The translations under genes and the position numbers were made by a program. DNA of 64,000 nucleotides. It comes from CAWDAQ01 sp963800325 (GTDB taxonomy: Bacteria > Actinomycetota > Actinomycetes > Actinomycetales > Dermatophilaceae). Positions 17,034 through 26,542 of the stretch are shown here, piece after piece (positions within the stretch are counted from its first letter, which is position 1; each line of letters starts with the position of its first letter). Location of the stretch: positions 1 to 64,000 of the forward strand of contig CAWDAQ010000009.1 of the NCBI GenBank assembly GCA_963800325.1. The letters are read 5' to 3'. The notes below the pieces were generated by a model. It saw nothing but the letters and a program-made list of their open reading frames with translations, was not told the DNA's origin and made no database searches.

Positions 17034-18013
17034 TCCTGCTCTGGGCAGAGACCGGAACCGACGGCGCGCTCGCCGAGACGACCGCGGAGACCCTCACCTT
17101 CGCCCGCGACGTCCTCGCCGCGGACGGCGAACCCGTCGAGGCCCTCGTCGTGGGCCCCGACCACCAGCTGGACCGGCTGCGCACGCAGGCCGGCGACCTC
17201 GGCGTCTCGGTCGTGCTCCACGCCGACGACGACCGGCTCGGCGCGTACGGCGCCGCCGCCTGGGCGGCCGCGATCACGTCCGCGGCGCGGGACCGGGGCG
17301 CCCGCGCCGTCGTCGCGGCCGGGACCCCCCGGGGCAGCGAGCTCATGGCCCACGTCGCGACCCAGCTGGACGTCGCGATGGCGGCCAACGTGGTCGGAGT
17401 CGACTCGGCGGAGCCGCTGCACGTCTCCCGTCAGGTCATGGGCGGCTCGGTCCTGGAGGAGATGCGCCTGGACGACGCGGTCGCCGTGCTGACCGTCGCC
17501 GGGCACGCCTGCCAGGCGCGGGCGGCCGAGACCGCCACGTCGCCCGAGCTGGAGCGGGTCGACGTGGAGCTGGCCGACCGGCACCTCGTCGGCCGGGTGG
17601 CCCGGGTCGAGCAGTCCGAGGACGAGGACACCTCCCGCCTCACCAAGGCCAAGGTCGTCGTCGGGGCCGGCCGCGGCGTCGGCCGGGCCGACGGGTTCGA
17701 CGACCTGCTCGAGCTCACCGACCTGCTCGGCGGCTCCCTCGGGGTCTCCCGGGTCGTGACCAACCTCGGCTGGCGTCCCCACCACGAGCAGGTCGGGCAG
17801 ACGGGCAGCCGGATCTCGCCGGACCTGTACATCGCCTGCGGGATCAGCGGCGCGATCCAGCACTGGGCCGGGTGCCAGAGCGCCAAGACCATCGTCGCCG
17901 TCAACACCGACCCGGACGCGCCGATGGTCACGCGCGCCGACTACGCCGTGATCGGCGACCTGCACGAGGTCGTGCCGGAGCTGAACGAGGAGCTGCGCCG
18001 CCGCCGGGGGTGA
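17030..18013 (+). CDS. etfA: Electron transfer flavoprotein, alpha subunit
   Basis: A 327-aa ETF alpha subunit. The C-terminal FAD domain is clear: KAKVVVGAGRGVG, then EQVGQTGSRISPDLYIACG, then GAIQHWAGCQSAKTIVAVN. The ATG at 17030 overlaps the etfB stop (ATGA). Its stop is only 9 bp from the end of the convergent sulfotransferase gene, so the two operons must terminate into each other. It is the last gene of the demethylation locus. Confidence 0.95.
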   Translation: MILLWAETGTDGALAETTAETLTFARDVLAADGEPVEALVVGPDHQLDRLRTQAGDLGVSVVLHADDDRLGAYGAAAWAAAITSAARDRGARAVVAAGTPRGSELMAHVATQLDVAMAANVVGVDSAEPLHVSRQVMGGSVLEEMRLDDAVAVLTVAGHACQARAAETATSPELERVDVELADRHLVGRVARVEQSEDEDTSRLTKAKVVVGAGRGVGRADGFDDLLELTDLLGGSLGVSRVVTNLGWRPHHEQVGQTGSRISPDLYIACGISGAIQHWAGCQSAKTIVAVNTDPDAPMVTRADYAVIGDLHEVVPELNEELRRRRG

Positions 18014-18022
18014 GCCGGCGAC

Positions 18023-18761
18023 CTAGATGAGGCCCCCCAGGCCTTCGTAGTCCTCTGCGTAGATCTCGCGCAGTGCGTCCCCTCAGCTCCGGGGTCAGCA
18101 GCGAGGACGCGGAGGGCATCGACCCGTCCTGTTCATACCTCTGGTGCAGCAGACTAGCCGGCTCGTTCGCGGGGTCGGACACCACCGCGGCCGTGGCGCA
18201 GGCGGTGGCGTTGCTCCGAGTGCCGAAGTATCGGGCCGCGCGTTCCGTCCCGATCAGTCCCGCCATTCCCGACTCGAGATCCTGAATGGGTATGGCGTGC
18301 TCGTACAGCACCGGCGCGAGGTGCCCCGCCTGAGACCACACGTGCGGATCGAGGGGGCCAGGGTGACGCAGATAGCCGGTCACGAAACGCGTGAACGTCG
18401 CCTCTCGGGGGTCCTGGCCTGTCACTGCGTGATAACTGTCGAAGACGTCGCGGTGCCCGACCTGTTGGATGAACTTGTTGCGGAACGTGGATGCCACGCG
18501 GTCGGCGGGCTCACGGACGACGCACACTCGTGCGCCGGCGGCCTTGATGTCGGGGAGGCGGGCCCGATGGTGCTCCTGCATGAAGGCGAGCTCGTCCGTT
18601 CCCCGGGGGAACTGGTGTCCGGACTCGTGGACGAACAGGTCCTTGAAGCCGGTACAGGCGTTCTTGCGGATGTAGCAGTACGCGATGGTGGTGCCACCGA
18701 CGTCGATCGCGAAGTGCTGACGCCCCCGGCCGGGGCGCCCACGCAGGTCCAGCCGAGACAT
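18023..18761 (-). pseudogene. Sulfotransferase with a late one-base frameshift
   Basis: A sulfotransferase-2-like protein of about 246 aa that would transfer sulfate from PAPS to a carbohydrate. The ATG at 18761 starts MSRLDLRGRPGRG. The PAPS-binding segment is TIAYCYIRKNACTGFKDLF and the second site is CVVREPADRVASTFRNKF. The frame runs to SSLLTPELR near 18085. There an extra G in a four-base run (about 18079-18082) shifts it. The natural ending DALREIYAEDYEGLGGLI and a stop at 18023 are in the adjacent frame. Only the last 18 residues are affected, so this may be a sequencing error. It belongs to the sulfotransferase-rich glycan locus. Confidence 0.75.
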
Positions 18762-18819
18762 GCCCCTCACGCTCACAGCGCCTCCGGGGGGTGTCAAGCC
18801 GGAGTCGGTCGCGCGGAGG

Positions 18820-21800
18820 CTAGGTGTAGTACTTGAGGCAATCGAGGTCGTCGGGCATGAACCGCTCGAAGAGCTCCGAGTTCTCGTCCGCATAGGAGGC
18901 CATGATGGCGCTGCTCTGCGTCTCCGAGAGCAACTCGGCCTTGGGGTGTGTCGCAACGGAGAAGTTCTCCTGCAAGTACCTTCTGAACTTCACGCGATCC
19001 TTGTCGCCGAGCAGCGGGTAGCACCGCAGCGCCATGTCGACGGCCACACCGGAGAAGCTCCGATTCGCCCCTCTCGAGCGGGTCTCCGCGTCCGAGATCG
19101 CGAAGTCGTCATCGACGTCCGACACGCCGCAGGACTCGAGGAAGCGCTGGTAGAAGAGCGTCGCGTTGCTCAGCCTGAGACTCTCGAACGGGACCACCAC
19201 GAGGTTCTCCCGGCCCACCTTCTCGGCCACCGTCTCTGCCACGCGCAACCACGAGAGCTTCCCGTCGAATGCCCGGATGAAGGCGTCGAAGTCCTGTTCC
19301 CTGCCCACGTGGATCATCTGCAGGTACAGGGACTCCAGGTAGGACGCCTGGGCCCTGACGTAGAGCACGACGCGCGGCACGGTACCCAGCAGCCGGACCA
19401 TGACGTCCAGGCCGTACGACAGGTCGTCGAAGAAGTAGCCCGTGCGAATCCGGTTGAAGAAGTCCTCGTTCGTCAGGAGATGCGTGTCGGCCTGAGGATC
19501 GATCAGCTCCAGGAGGGATTCGCGGGCGGCCTCGACCTCCTCGTCGGAGACCTCCTTGCCGACGCAGTACTTGTCCAGGAGCTTCTGGAGGTCCGTCTTG
19601 AGCATCGAGTTGCGGGAGACCACGTCGACCCCGCGCTCCTGCAGCTTCTCCTTGTCACGTCGGAGAACCTGCTGTATCAGGGTCGAGGCCGTCTTCTGGG
19701 CTCCGATGTGGAGCACGACGTCTCCCGACATCCCGGAGGAGCCGTCCTGTCTCAGGTCGAAGGCTCGGTGCGAGACCCGGTCCCCAGGCCCGACGAACGT
19801 GCCGTCGTCACGGACTCCGCGAATGCGGCGCAGGATCCGTCCCGCCAACCCGTACTTCGCGTCCACGGACTTGAGTATGGACTCCATCGCGACGTCGTTG
19901 CCGTTCTTGAACGCATTCGCCCGATACAACGCGCTGTCCTGGGACCCCGGCATCGTCTGGAACTTGAAGCGCTGTCTGGGCATCCACACGGGGTAGCCGT
20001 TGCCCGAGGTCAGGACCTTCAGCCACAGGTCGTCCGCGAACAGGCACGTCGCGCGGATCGCCTCGGCGTCGAACGCCTCCGATGGCACCGCCCCGGGCGG
20101 GTACAGCACGCCTCCGATCCCCGTGGGCAGCAGGGAGTAGCTCTCCGACTCGCGAAGGAAGTTGTGGTCGTAACCCCACTGGTCGTAGGTCCTCAGGTCA
20201 CCGTCGGGCCGGAAGCGCACGAGATGGGCCCGGGACGCCACGATGCAGTGTGGACGGTCCAGGTGCCCCTGGTACAGGGTTGCCACGAGGTTGGGGTCGT
20301 ACTTCACGTCGTCGTCCACCGTGATGACGATGGCCTCCGGGTGCTCCTGCATGACGTAGAAGTACTTCTTGTGCGGGCCGAGGTCTTCCTTGACCCACCG
20401 GATCTCGAACTGCTCGTCGACCAGGTCGAGGACGTCCGCCGCGACATCGGACTCCCGGGAGGGGAACTGCTCCTCCGACAGCCAGAGGATGATGCGGTCA
20501 GGGCGCTTGGACTGACCCTTCAGCGACGCGATGCATGTTGCCAGCGTTCGCATGCGGGGAGGAAACGACGTCAGCGACACGATGACCTCCCGGTGGGGGG
20601 CGCGCACGGCCCTCAGTGCGCCCCCACCGTCGGGAAGGCTGCGGGGCCCCGGCGCGACGGGACCTGCCGCGATGCGACGCGTGAAGAGGTCCTTCAGGTC
20701 GCGAGCGTGCACCTCCATGCTGGCGAGCTCGTCGTACCTGCCCCGAGAGGCGTCCCCCATGGCGCGCAGCTCAGCCGCGCTCTGGTCGATCGCCTGCATG
20801 TAGGCGTCGCGCAGCGCGCCCACGTCCCCCGAGGGGATCACCGTGCCGTTGTCGGGCGCGACCATGTACTTGGCGCCGACATCCTCGGTGACGATCAGTG
20901 GCTTGGACAGCATCGCGCCTTCCAGGGCCACCAGGGAGCAGGACTCGTCACGTGAGGCGACGACGACGGCGTCCATCTGGGAGAGCATCTCGACCTTCTC
21001 CCGCTCGTCGGCGATCAGCCCGTGGAAGTGGATCGACGGCTCGTCCCGGGTCTGCCCGAACACGTACGACGCGAAGCTCGTGGCGCTGTTGACGAACCCA
21101 CCCGCGAAGTGCAGCTCCGCCCGGGCGCGATAGTCCTCGGGCATCGCCTTGAACGCCGCCACCAGGACGTCGAATCCCTTGCGGTGCTCGATCGTGCCGA
21201 GCTGAACGAACCGGACGACGCCGTCCTTCTTCGGCTCGTACGGCAGAGCGAGGTGCGCGACGTCCTCCACGGCGTTGTGTACGACTTCGACGGGCCCATC
21301 GGCATACGTCGAGACCGCATTCGCGGCGTAGTCGCTCACCACCGTGATGCTCGAGCTCGCGCGGACGTTCCTGGCCCGCTCCGGCCTGCCCCGCAAGAAC
21401 TCGGACATGTTGGTGGCCTCGCGCACGTACCACACGACCGGAAGCCTTCCCTCGAAGGCACGGACGTAGCCGTCGGTGACGACCGTGTTGCAGACGACGA
21501 GCTCGACACCCCGGTCCTTCAGCTCGTCGACCAGACCCTCGCCCACGTCCTCGGGCGCGACCACACTGACCGGGAAGCCGTTGTCCTCGAACTCACCGGA
21601 GAACGACCCCGGTCGCTCCGTCCACACCAGCGGCTCGAACCCGAGACGAGAGGCGATCTTGCACAGCCGCAGAAGACTCCTGGGCGCGCCCACGTGCTTC
21701 ATCTCCGGCGACACGAAGAGAATCCGCCGATTCGACTTCTCTTGGTGGTCGGCGCCGGCGAGCTGGGTGCCCCGTTCGGCCACCCACGATGCCTGCTGGA

Positions 21801-24270
21801 CGTCGGGCTCGAACAGGTCCCCGAACCGGCCGAAGCTCGCCGAGTCCCCGTGCAACACCGGCGCGGCGTCATAGAGGAAGTCCTTGTAGACCGCGTGCAG
21901 GTAGGCCCGGTGCCTCAACGCCTCCCGCATGGGCTGGAACGCGGTGTAGGGCCCGATTCGGCGTACGTGGTGCAGTCCGTCGGAGTACTCGAAGTACCGC
22001 TCGACGAAGTCCATGATCCCACGCTGGATGTCATGCGTCTGCTGCGCGTTGCGCGGCACGTTCGCCCCACGCGTCGCCACGGGCGTCCCGTCCTCGGCAC
22101 GGCGGTACCCCACAGTCGTGGCCTTGGGTTCGGTGAACAGGTACTCGACCGGGTGCGTGAGAAGGTCCTTCTCCGTCGTCGAGACCTGGCCGGGAGGCAT
22201 CATCGCCCACGTGATGTCCCGGTTCGCCATGGACGAGTACACGAATGCCGTGATCGACCCGTCGGACAGGGCATCCGTCACCTGGTCGCTTCTCGACGTG
22301 CCCATCAGGGCGCCGACGACCGTGGGCGCCTGCGAGCCGAAGGCGGTGGCGAAGAAGTCCCTCAGGGTGGTGATGCAGGTTCCGGTCCAGCCGACGTCCA
22401 CGACGAGGACCGTCTCGGCGTCACCGATCGCTCGGGCGAAGTACTCCTTCGCGATCTCCTTCGTCTCCGCGAGGTGCTCCTCGATGATGCTCCGCTTGGA
22501 CCAGAAGAAGTCCCGCAACCGGTCCTCGTCAGCGCTCGCGGGGAACTGGAGAGGCTCGATGTCCTCCTGCTCGAGGTGGTCGACGAGGTAGTCGAAGCCG
22601 GCGTCGCGCAGCAGCTCGGCGATCGTGCCGGCGAACATCGGTTCGCGGAAGCCCCGGAAGACCGTCCTCGACAGGTAGTCGTCGAAGTTGTGCTCCGAGG
22701 TCAGCATCAGGCCGGCGACCCGCGAGGTGTCGACGTAGGCGGTCGGCAGGGCGCCGAAGAATCGCTCGTAGATCGTGGAGAAGACGTGGCAGTCCCGGCC
22801 GAGGAACAGGATCTTGTCCGCGCCCCGCGTCGCCGCGAGCTCCTCCAGGAACTCCACGTAGCCCAGGGCGAGGATCCCTCCAACACGGAACCCGTGCGTG
22901 TAGTGAAGGCCTTCGGACCACAGGCCCGTTCCCAGGCCGTTGTCGACGACCGCCTGGTAGAAGCTCCCCGCCAGGGTCTGGATCCCGTTCTCGTGAACCA
23001 CTCCGTGCTGGTTCGGGTTGAAGATGCCGGCGATTCCCGCCTCGATGCTCTTGGTCACGTCGGCGTCGAAGACGTCGCCCACGTGGGCGACGGACACGTC
23101 TGGCTCGCAGTCGTTGACCAAGACCTTCTGGAGAGTGCCGTCGCCCTTTCGCGCGGCATGCTCGTTCGAGAGGAAGATCTTCTCGTAGTCGGTGTACCCG
23201 GCACGCTCCAGCATGGCGTCGAGGGTGCTCTTGGGCAGGTACATGTCGCTGGTGAAGACGAGGCGCTTCCCCAGCGCCTTCAGGCCCTGGTAGACCTCGA
23301 AGACGTACGGGTTCACCCGAGTCAGCTGGACCTCGAGCTGCAGCTCGAGGTCCTTCCAGCCCGCGACGTCGCCGTGCCGCTCCTGCAGCACCTGGTAGAT
23401 CTCGTCGAGCGTCACCTCACGGGTGGCCTCGTACCTGTTCTTCCAGGTCCGCGCGTGCCTCTCGGCCTGCTCCCGCTTTCTGGGGAAGTCCTTGACCCCG
23501 AGAAGAGAGCCCATGATCCGGAAGACGTGGTCAGGCCTCGCCACCGCGCGCACGATCGCGGTGTCGAAGATGTCGAACGACACGAGGTCGTACGCGGCCA
23601 GGGTCTCGACCATCTGCTCGGGCGCGGGCCGGTCAGGGCGATCCGGGTCCACGTAGTAGTAGACGCGGGTGTACTCCCTGAGCTGGTTCCTCCGCGCTGA
23701 CCGCTCGTAAAGCGCCGAGGTGTGCTCCCCCAGCTCCTGGGTGGCGAGCACGCGATCCAGCGTCCGCACGACTCCCTCGTGGTCGCCGCACTCGTACTGC
23801 GCGTTCGCGAGCTCCTTGAGAAGGGGAGCGTTGTCCGGGACCTCCGCGAGGGCGGGCTCGAGAACCGAGATCGCCTCGCCGGGCTTGCCGGCCAGTCGCA
23901 GGGTCTTGGCAGTCGGGATCACCTTCTGCGCTCGTGCCTGGGTTCGCAGCTCCGTGGTGTGGGATCCCAGAGGCTCGAGCGCCTCCACATTCACCAGCGC
24001 TTCCTCGACACCCTCGAAATCTCGCGCGGCAAAGCGGGCATTGGCGAGCTCTTTGAGGAGCTGGACGTTCTTCGGCGCCTCTGCCAATGAGGATTCCAGC
24101 ATCGCCACGGCTTCGTCCGCCCTGCCGGCCTGACGGAGCTCCTTGGCTTCGGAAAGGATTTCCTGGTCTGGGCCGCCGACCGATGACCTACGAATAAGCC
24201 GAGCGGCCGCCCTTCCTCTCTTGATCGAATTAGAAATGACTGCTCGATCAATTACAAAGCGCTGGCTCAT
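18820..24270 (-). CDS. Giant TPR-HAD-GT4-GTA-sulfotransferase polypeptide
   Basis: A single 1,816-aa frame from an ATG at 24270 (AAGGA 6 bases upstream). Residues 36-190 are two TPR-like repeats, both containing PLLKELANA-type helices. About 225-800 is a HAD-type hydrolase like the COG5610 group (YDLVSFDIFDT, VFTSDMYLPKS, HVGDVFDADV) with its associated C-terminal part. About 848-1195 is a GT4 glycosyltransferase (GTIEHRKGFDVLVAAF, SRDESCSLVALEGAMLSKPL). About 1228-1500 is a GT-A type domain (SLTSFPPRMRTLATCI, VITVDDDVKYDP). About 1515-1816 is a PAPS sulfotransferase (LHIGAQKTASTLIQQVL). No signal peptide or membrane segment is visible. It probably builds and sulfates a surface glycan from the cytoplasmic side. 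Domain limits are approximate. Confidence 0.85.
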   Translation of the reverse strand: MSQRFVIDRAVISNSIKRGRAAARLIRRSSVGGPDQEILSEAKELRQAGRADEAVAMLESSLAEAPKNVQLLKELANARFAARDFEGVEEALVNVEALEPLGSHTTELRTQARAQKVIPTAKTLRLAGKPGEAISVLEPALAEVPDNAPLLKELANAQYECGDHEGVVRTLDRVLATQELGEHTSALYERSARRNQLREYTRVYYYVDPDRPDRPAPEQMVETLAAYDLVSFDIFDTAIVRAVARPDHVFRIMGSLLGVKDFPRKREQAERHARTWKNRYEATREVTLDEIYQVLQERHGDVAGWKDLELQLEVQLTRVNPYVFEVYQGLKALGKRLVFTSDMYLPKSTLDAMLERAGYTDYEKIFLSNEHAARKGDGTLQKVLVNDCEPDVSVAHVGDVFDADVTKSIEAGIAGIFNPNQHGVVHENGIQTLAGSFYQAVVDNGLGTGLWSEGLHYTHGFRVGGILALGYVEFLEELAATRGADKILFLGRDCHVFSTIYERFFGALPTAYVDTSRVAGLMLTSEHNFDDYLSRTVFRGFREPMFAGTIAELLRDAGFDYLVDHLEQEDIEPLQFPASADEDRLRDFFWSKRSIIEEHLAETKEIAKEYFARAIGDAETVLVVDVGWTGTCITTLRDFFATAFGSQAPTVVGALMGTSRSDQVTDALSDGSITAFVYSSMANRDITWAMMPPGQVSTTEKDLLTHPVEYLFTEPKATTVGYRRAEDGTPVATRGANVPRNAQQTHDIQRGIMDFVERYFEYSDGLHHVRRIGPYTAFQPMREALRHRAYLHAVYKDFLYDAAPVLHGDSASFGRFGDLFEPDVQQASWVAERGTQLAGADHQEKSNRRILFVSPEMKHVGAPRSLLRLCKIASRLGFEPLVWTERPGSFSGEFEDNGFPVSVVAPEDVGEGLVDELKDRGVELVVCNTVVTDGYVRAFEGRLPVVWYVREATNMSEFLRGRPERARNVRASSSITVVSDYAANAVSTYADGPVEVVHNAVEDVAHLALPYEPKKDGVVRFVQLGTIEHRKGFDVLVAAFKAMPEDYRARAELHFAGGFVNSATSFASYVFGQTRDEPSIHFHGLIADEREKVEMLSQMDAVVVASRDESCSLVALEGAMLSKPLIVTEDVGAKYMVAPDNGTVIPSGDVGALRDAYMQAIDQSAAELRAMGDASRGRYDELASMEVHARDLKDLFTRRIAAGPVAPGPRSLPDGGGALRAVRAPHREVIVSLTSFPPRMRTLATCIASLKGQSKRPDRIILWLSEEQFPSRESDVAADVLDLVDEQFEIRWVKEDLGPHKKYFYVMQEHPEAIVITVDDDVKYDPNLVATLYQGHLDRPHCIVASRAHLVRFRPDGDLRTYDQWGYDHNFLRESESYSLLPTGIGGVLYPPGAVPSEAFDAEAIRATCLFADDLWLKVLTSGNGYPVWMPRQRFKFQTMPGSQDSALYRANAFKNGNDVAMESILKSVDAKYGLAGRILRRIRGVRDDGTFVGPGDRVSHRAFDLRQDGSSGMSGDVVLHIGAQKTASTLIQQVLRRDKEKLQERGVDVVSRNSMLKTDLQKLLDKYCVGKEVSDEEVEAARESLLELIDPQADTHLLTNEDFFNRIRTGYFFDDLSYGLDVMVRLLGTVPRVVLYVRAQASYLESLYLQMIHVGREQDFDAFIRAFDGKLSWLRVAETVAEKVGRENLVVVPFESLRLSNATLFYQRFLESCGVSDVDDDFAISDAETRSRGANRSFSGVAVDMALRCYPLLGDKDRVKFRRYLQENFSVATHPKAELLSETQSSAIMASYADENSELFERFMPDDLDCLKYYT

Positions 24271-24645
24271 GGTATTCCTTACCCTAGCACAGACGGACTT
24301 GGCAGGCCCTGCCTCTCGGCGGCGCCCGATTGAGCGACGCGCCGGGGCCGCCCGGCTCCGAGTCGGTAGTTTCTTGCGGCGGCTGGAGGCCCGTGGCGAC
24401 AGGTGCGCGCATCCACGGCGGGCCGGCCACACCCGCGGACAGCGCCCGCTCGAAGCGCTTCGTGGGCGCGTGGTCGCGTGGGATACGCTGGCCGCCCCAT
24501 TCCGCGGTGTGAGGGCTTCACGCACATCGAGGCGGTACCCTCGCACGATTGCCCGGCAATCCTCGAGGGCCGGGTTGAACAGTCGTCGAACAGCTGGTGA
24601 ATTGCACGTCGGTGGTGGGGTGGCGTGGCGAACGCGGAGGTGCCC
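24271..24645. other. Divergent promoter region of the glycan locus
   Basis: About 375 bp between the giant glycan gene and the divergent sulfotransferase, with no supported gene. It is locally richer in A and T than its surroundings near both ends, as expected of promoters, but I see no confident -35/-10 pair or operator palindrome. Confidence 0.4.
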
Positions 24646-25413
24646 ATGACCGATCCGATGCCCGGACGAGACCAGACCCTGACGCTGCCGAACACGCTCA
24701 TTGCGGGAGTGCAGAAGTCGGGGACGTCGTGGCTGCACCATGCGCTCAACGAGTCCAGCCACTTCTGGGGCGCTCAGGTCAAGGAACTGCAGTACTGGAA
24801 CCAGACCCGGCTCGCGCCCATCGAGGAATACGCCTCGCACTTCGCGGACGCGTCCAGCAGTGCCCAGTATCTGTTTGAAGCGACCCCGGGCTACTTCCAG
24901 CTCCCCAGGAACGGAATTGATTTCGCCCGGCGAATTCGTAACGGACTCGGCGACATTCCATTGATCGTCATGGTACGCAATCCGGTTGACCGGTACCTGT
25001 CGGCGTACACCCACCACATGCTTCGCAAGCGGCTCCCCGCGGTCTCTGAGGTGACGACCATCCACGACGGGGGCCTCGGGCTGGTGAGCCGTGGGGAGTA
25101 CGGGAAGATCTACCGACATTTCAAGAAGTATTTCTCCACCATTCACGTCCACAAGTACGATGAACTGGTCGAGTCGCCGGCCAAGCTCATCGACGACGTG
25201 TTCGACGAATTCGGCCTCGCGGTCGACGTCGCGCCGGACAAGCTGGGCGGCAGAGTCAACGGCAAGCACATGCAGCCCAGCAGAAAGCGTGTCGAAGGGG
25301 ATCTGCCGGAACTGGGGCAGGAAACGGAACGGGAGCTGTACCGGTACTACCGGGCCGACATCGAGTCCTTCGCCGAACAGACGGGCCTCGACTTCGGCGC
25401 CTGGCTGCGCTGA
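24646..25413 (+). CDS. PAPS-dependent sulfotransferase
   Basis: A 255-aa sulfotransferase resembling the heparan-sulfate N-deacetylase/sulfotransferase fold. The 5'-phosphosulfate loop is IAGVQKSGTSWLHHAL, and the 3'-phosphate site is IVMVRNPVDRYLSAYTHHM with the expected Arg and Ser. The ATG at 24646 has GGAGG at ideal distance; the frame extends to a GTG at 24625 that lacks this. It is divergent from the giant glycan gene and convergent with a glycosyltransferase. Acceptor unknown; context suggests a surface polysaccharide. Confidence 0.88.
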   Translation: MTDPMPGRDQTLTLPNTLIAGVQKSGTSWLHHALNESSHFWGAQVKELQYWNQTRLAPIEEYASHFADASSSAQYLFEATPGYFQLPRNGIDFARRIRNGLGDIPLIVMVRNPVDRYLSAYTHHMLRKRLPAVSEVTTIHDGGLGLVSRGEYGKIYRHFKKYFSTIHVHKYDELVESPAKLIDDVFDEFGLAVDVAPDKLGGRVNGKHMQPSRKRVEGDLPELGQETERELYRYYRADIESFAEQTGLDFGAWLR

Positions 25414-25432
25414 GGCGCCGCCGGGGCGGCGG

Positions 25433-26335
25433 TCACACGAACGGCGGCCGGCCCAGCCGGGTCATGCGGGCGATGGTGCGCCACCGCATCGGCCTCCGCG
25501 CCGGCCGGGCGGCCCACGCCTCCCGGTAGCCGGCGACGACCTCGCGCCGGGGGGCTCCGCGGACCACCGAGGCGACGGTCCACGTCGCCAGGTGCCCGGC
25601 GAACAGCGGCGCGGGGAGGGACCGCCAGGCCATCCACAGCCGGTTGCGGGCGGTGAGGCGGGCGTAGCCCGGGTGCCGGGACGGCGTGGTGTGCGGGTGG
25701 AAGGCCACGAGGTCGGCGGAGTACCAGATGGACCAACCCGCGTCGAGCAGCCGCCACGACAGGTCCGACTCCTCCATGCTGTAGAAGAACCGGGCGTCGA
25801 AGCCGTCGACCTGGCGGAAGGCCTCCGGTCGGACGAAGCACGCCGCCCCGATGAAGTGCGTCACCGGACCGGACCGCCGGGCCGAGCGTGCGCCGACGCG
25901 GGGGATGTGCCGCTGCTGTGACGACCCCTTCTCGTCGACGAGACGGACCGCCATCGCCCCGAGTCCGGGGTCTGACCTGAACCGGTCGACGACCGTGGCC
26001 AGCAGGTCCGGGTCCATCAGCTCGGCGTCGTCGTCGAGGAACATGACGACCTCGGCGTCGACCGCCTCGACGCCGATGTTGCGCCCCCCCGGGATCCCGG
26101 CGTTCTCCGGCAGCACGATGAGCTGGTCGGACGGGTCGGGCGTGGGCGGCTCGGCGCCGTTGACGACGAGCACGACGTGCGGCTCCACCCCCTGCTGGGC
26201 CCGGACGGACGCGATCGCCCGGTCGAGCTCGACGGGACGGTCGGCTTGCGTGAGGACCACGACCGCAATATCGTGCCGGACCCGGCGGTCGGCCGGGATC
26301 TCGGACGCTGTGGACGTCGCGTGCTGGCTGGACAT
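25433..26335 (-). CDS. GT2 glycosyltransferase, rhamnosyltransferase-like
   Basis: A 300-aa GT-A fold glycosyltransferase. The nucleotide-sugar core starts HDIAVVVLTQADRP, with IPGGRNIGVEAVDAEVVMFL before the metal-binding DDD. Then come FIGAACFVRPEAFRQVDGFD and the ED-containing YSMEESDLSWRLLDAGW, a pattern typical of WbbL-like rhamnosyltransferases. The ATG at 26335 follows GAGGA. A GC hairpin (25416-25431) separates its end from the convergent sulfotransferase. The donor sugar is not certain. Confidence 0.88.
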   Translation of the reverse strand: MSSQHATSTASEIPADRRVRHDIAVVVLTQADRPVELDRAIASVRAQQGVEPHVVLVVNGAEPPTPDPSDQLIVLPENAGIPGGRNIGVEAVDAEVVMFLDDDAELMDPDLLATVVDRFRSDPGLGAMAVRLVDEKGSSQQRHIPRVGARSARRSGPVTHFIGAACFVRPEAFRQVDGFDARFFYSMEESDLSWRLLDAGWSIWYSADLVAFHPHTTPSRHPGYARLTARNRLWMAWRSLPAPLFAGHLATWTVASVVRGAPRREVVAGYREAWAARPARRPMRWRTIARMTRLGRPPFV

Positions 26336-26542
26336 CGTTCCTCGGGGCGTCGACGGTTGCCTCGGGCGGTCTGGTTCACTCCGGGCATGTAGCGTACCAG
26401 CCGGTCGGGTCGCGACCCGACGCACAGCCACCGGTCCGGGTCGGTGTCGTCCCGCAGCGACCGCGCGCCGACCACGGCCCACGAGGCCCACGAGATCGAC
26501 CGATGGGCACCCGGCCCGAACTCGACTTGGAGTGAAAGACCT

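Noticed and set aside
24271..25269. N-terminal extension of the giant glycan protein to 25269
   Set aside because: The extra residues are antisense to a clear sulfotransferase gene, and a good ribosome site precedes the ATG at 24270.
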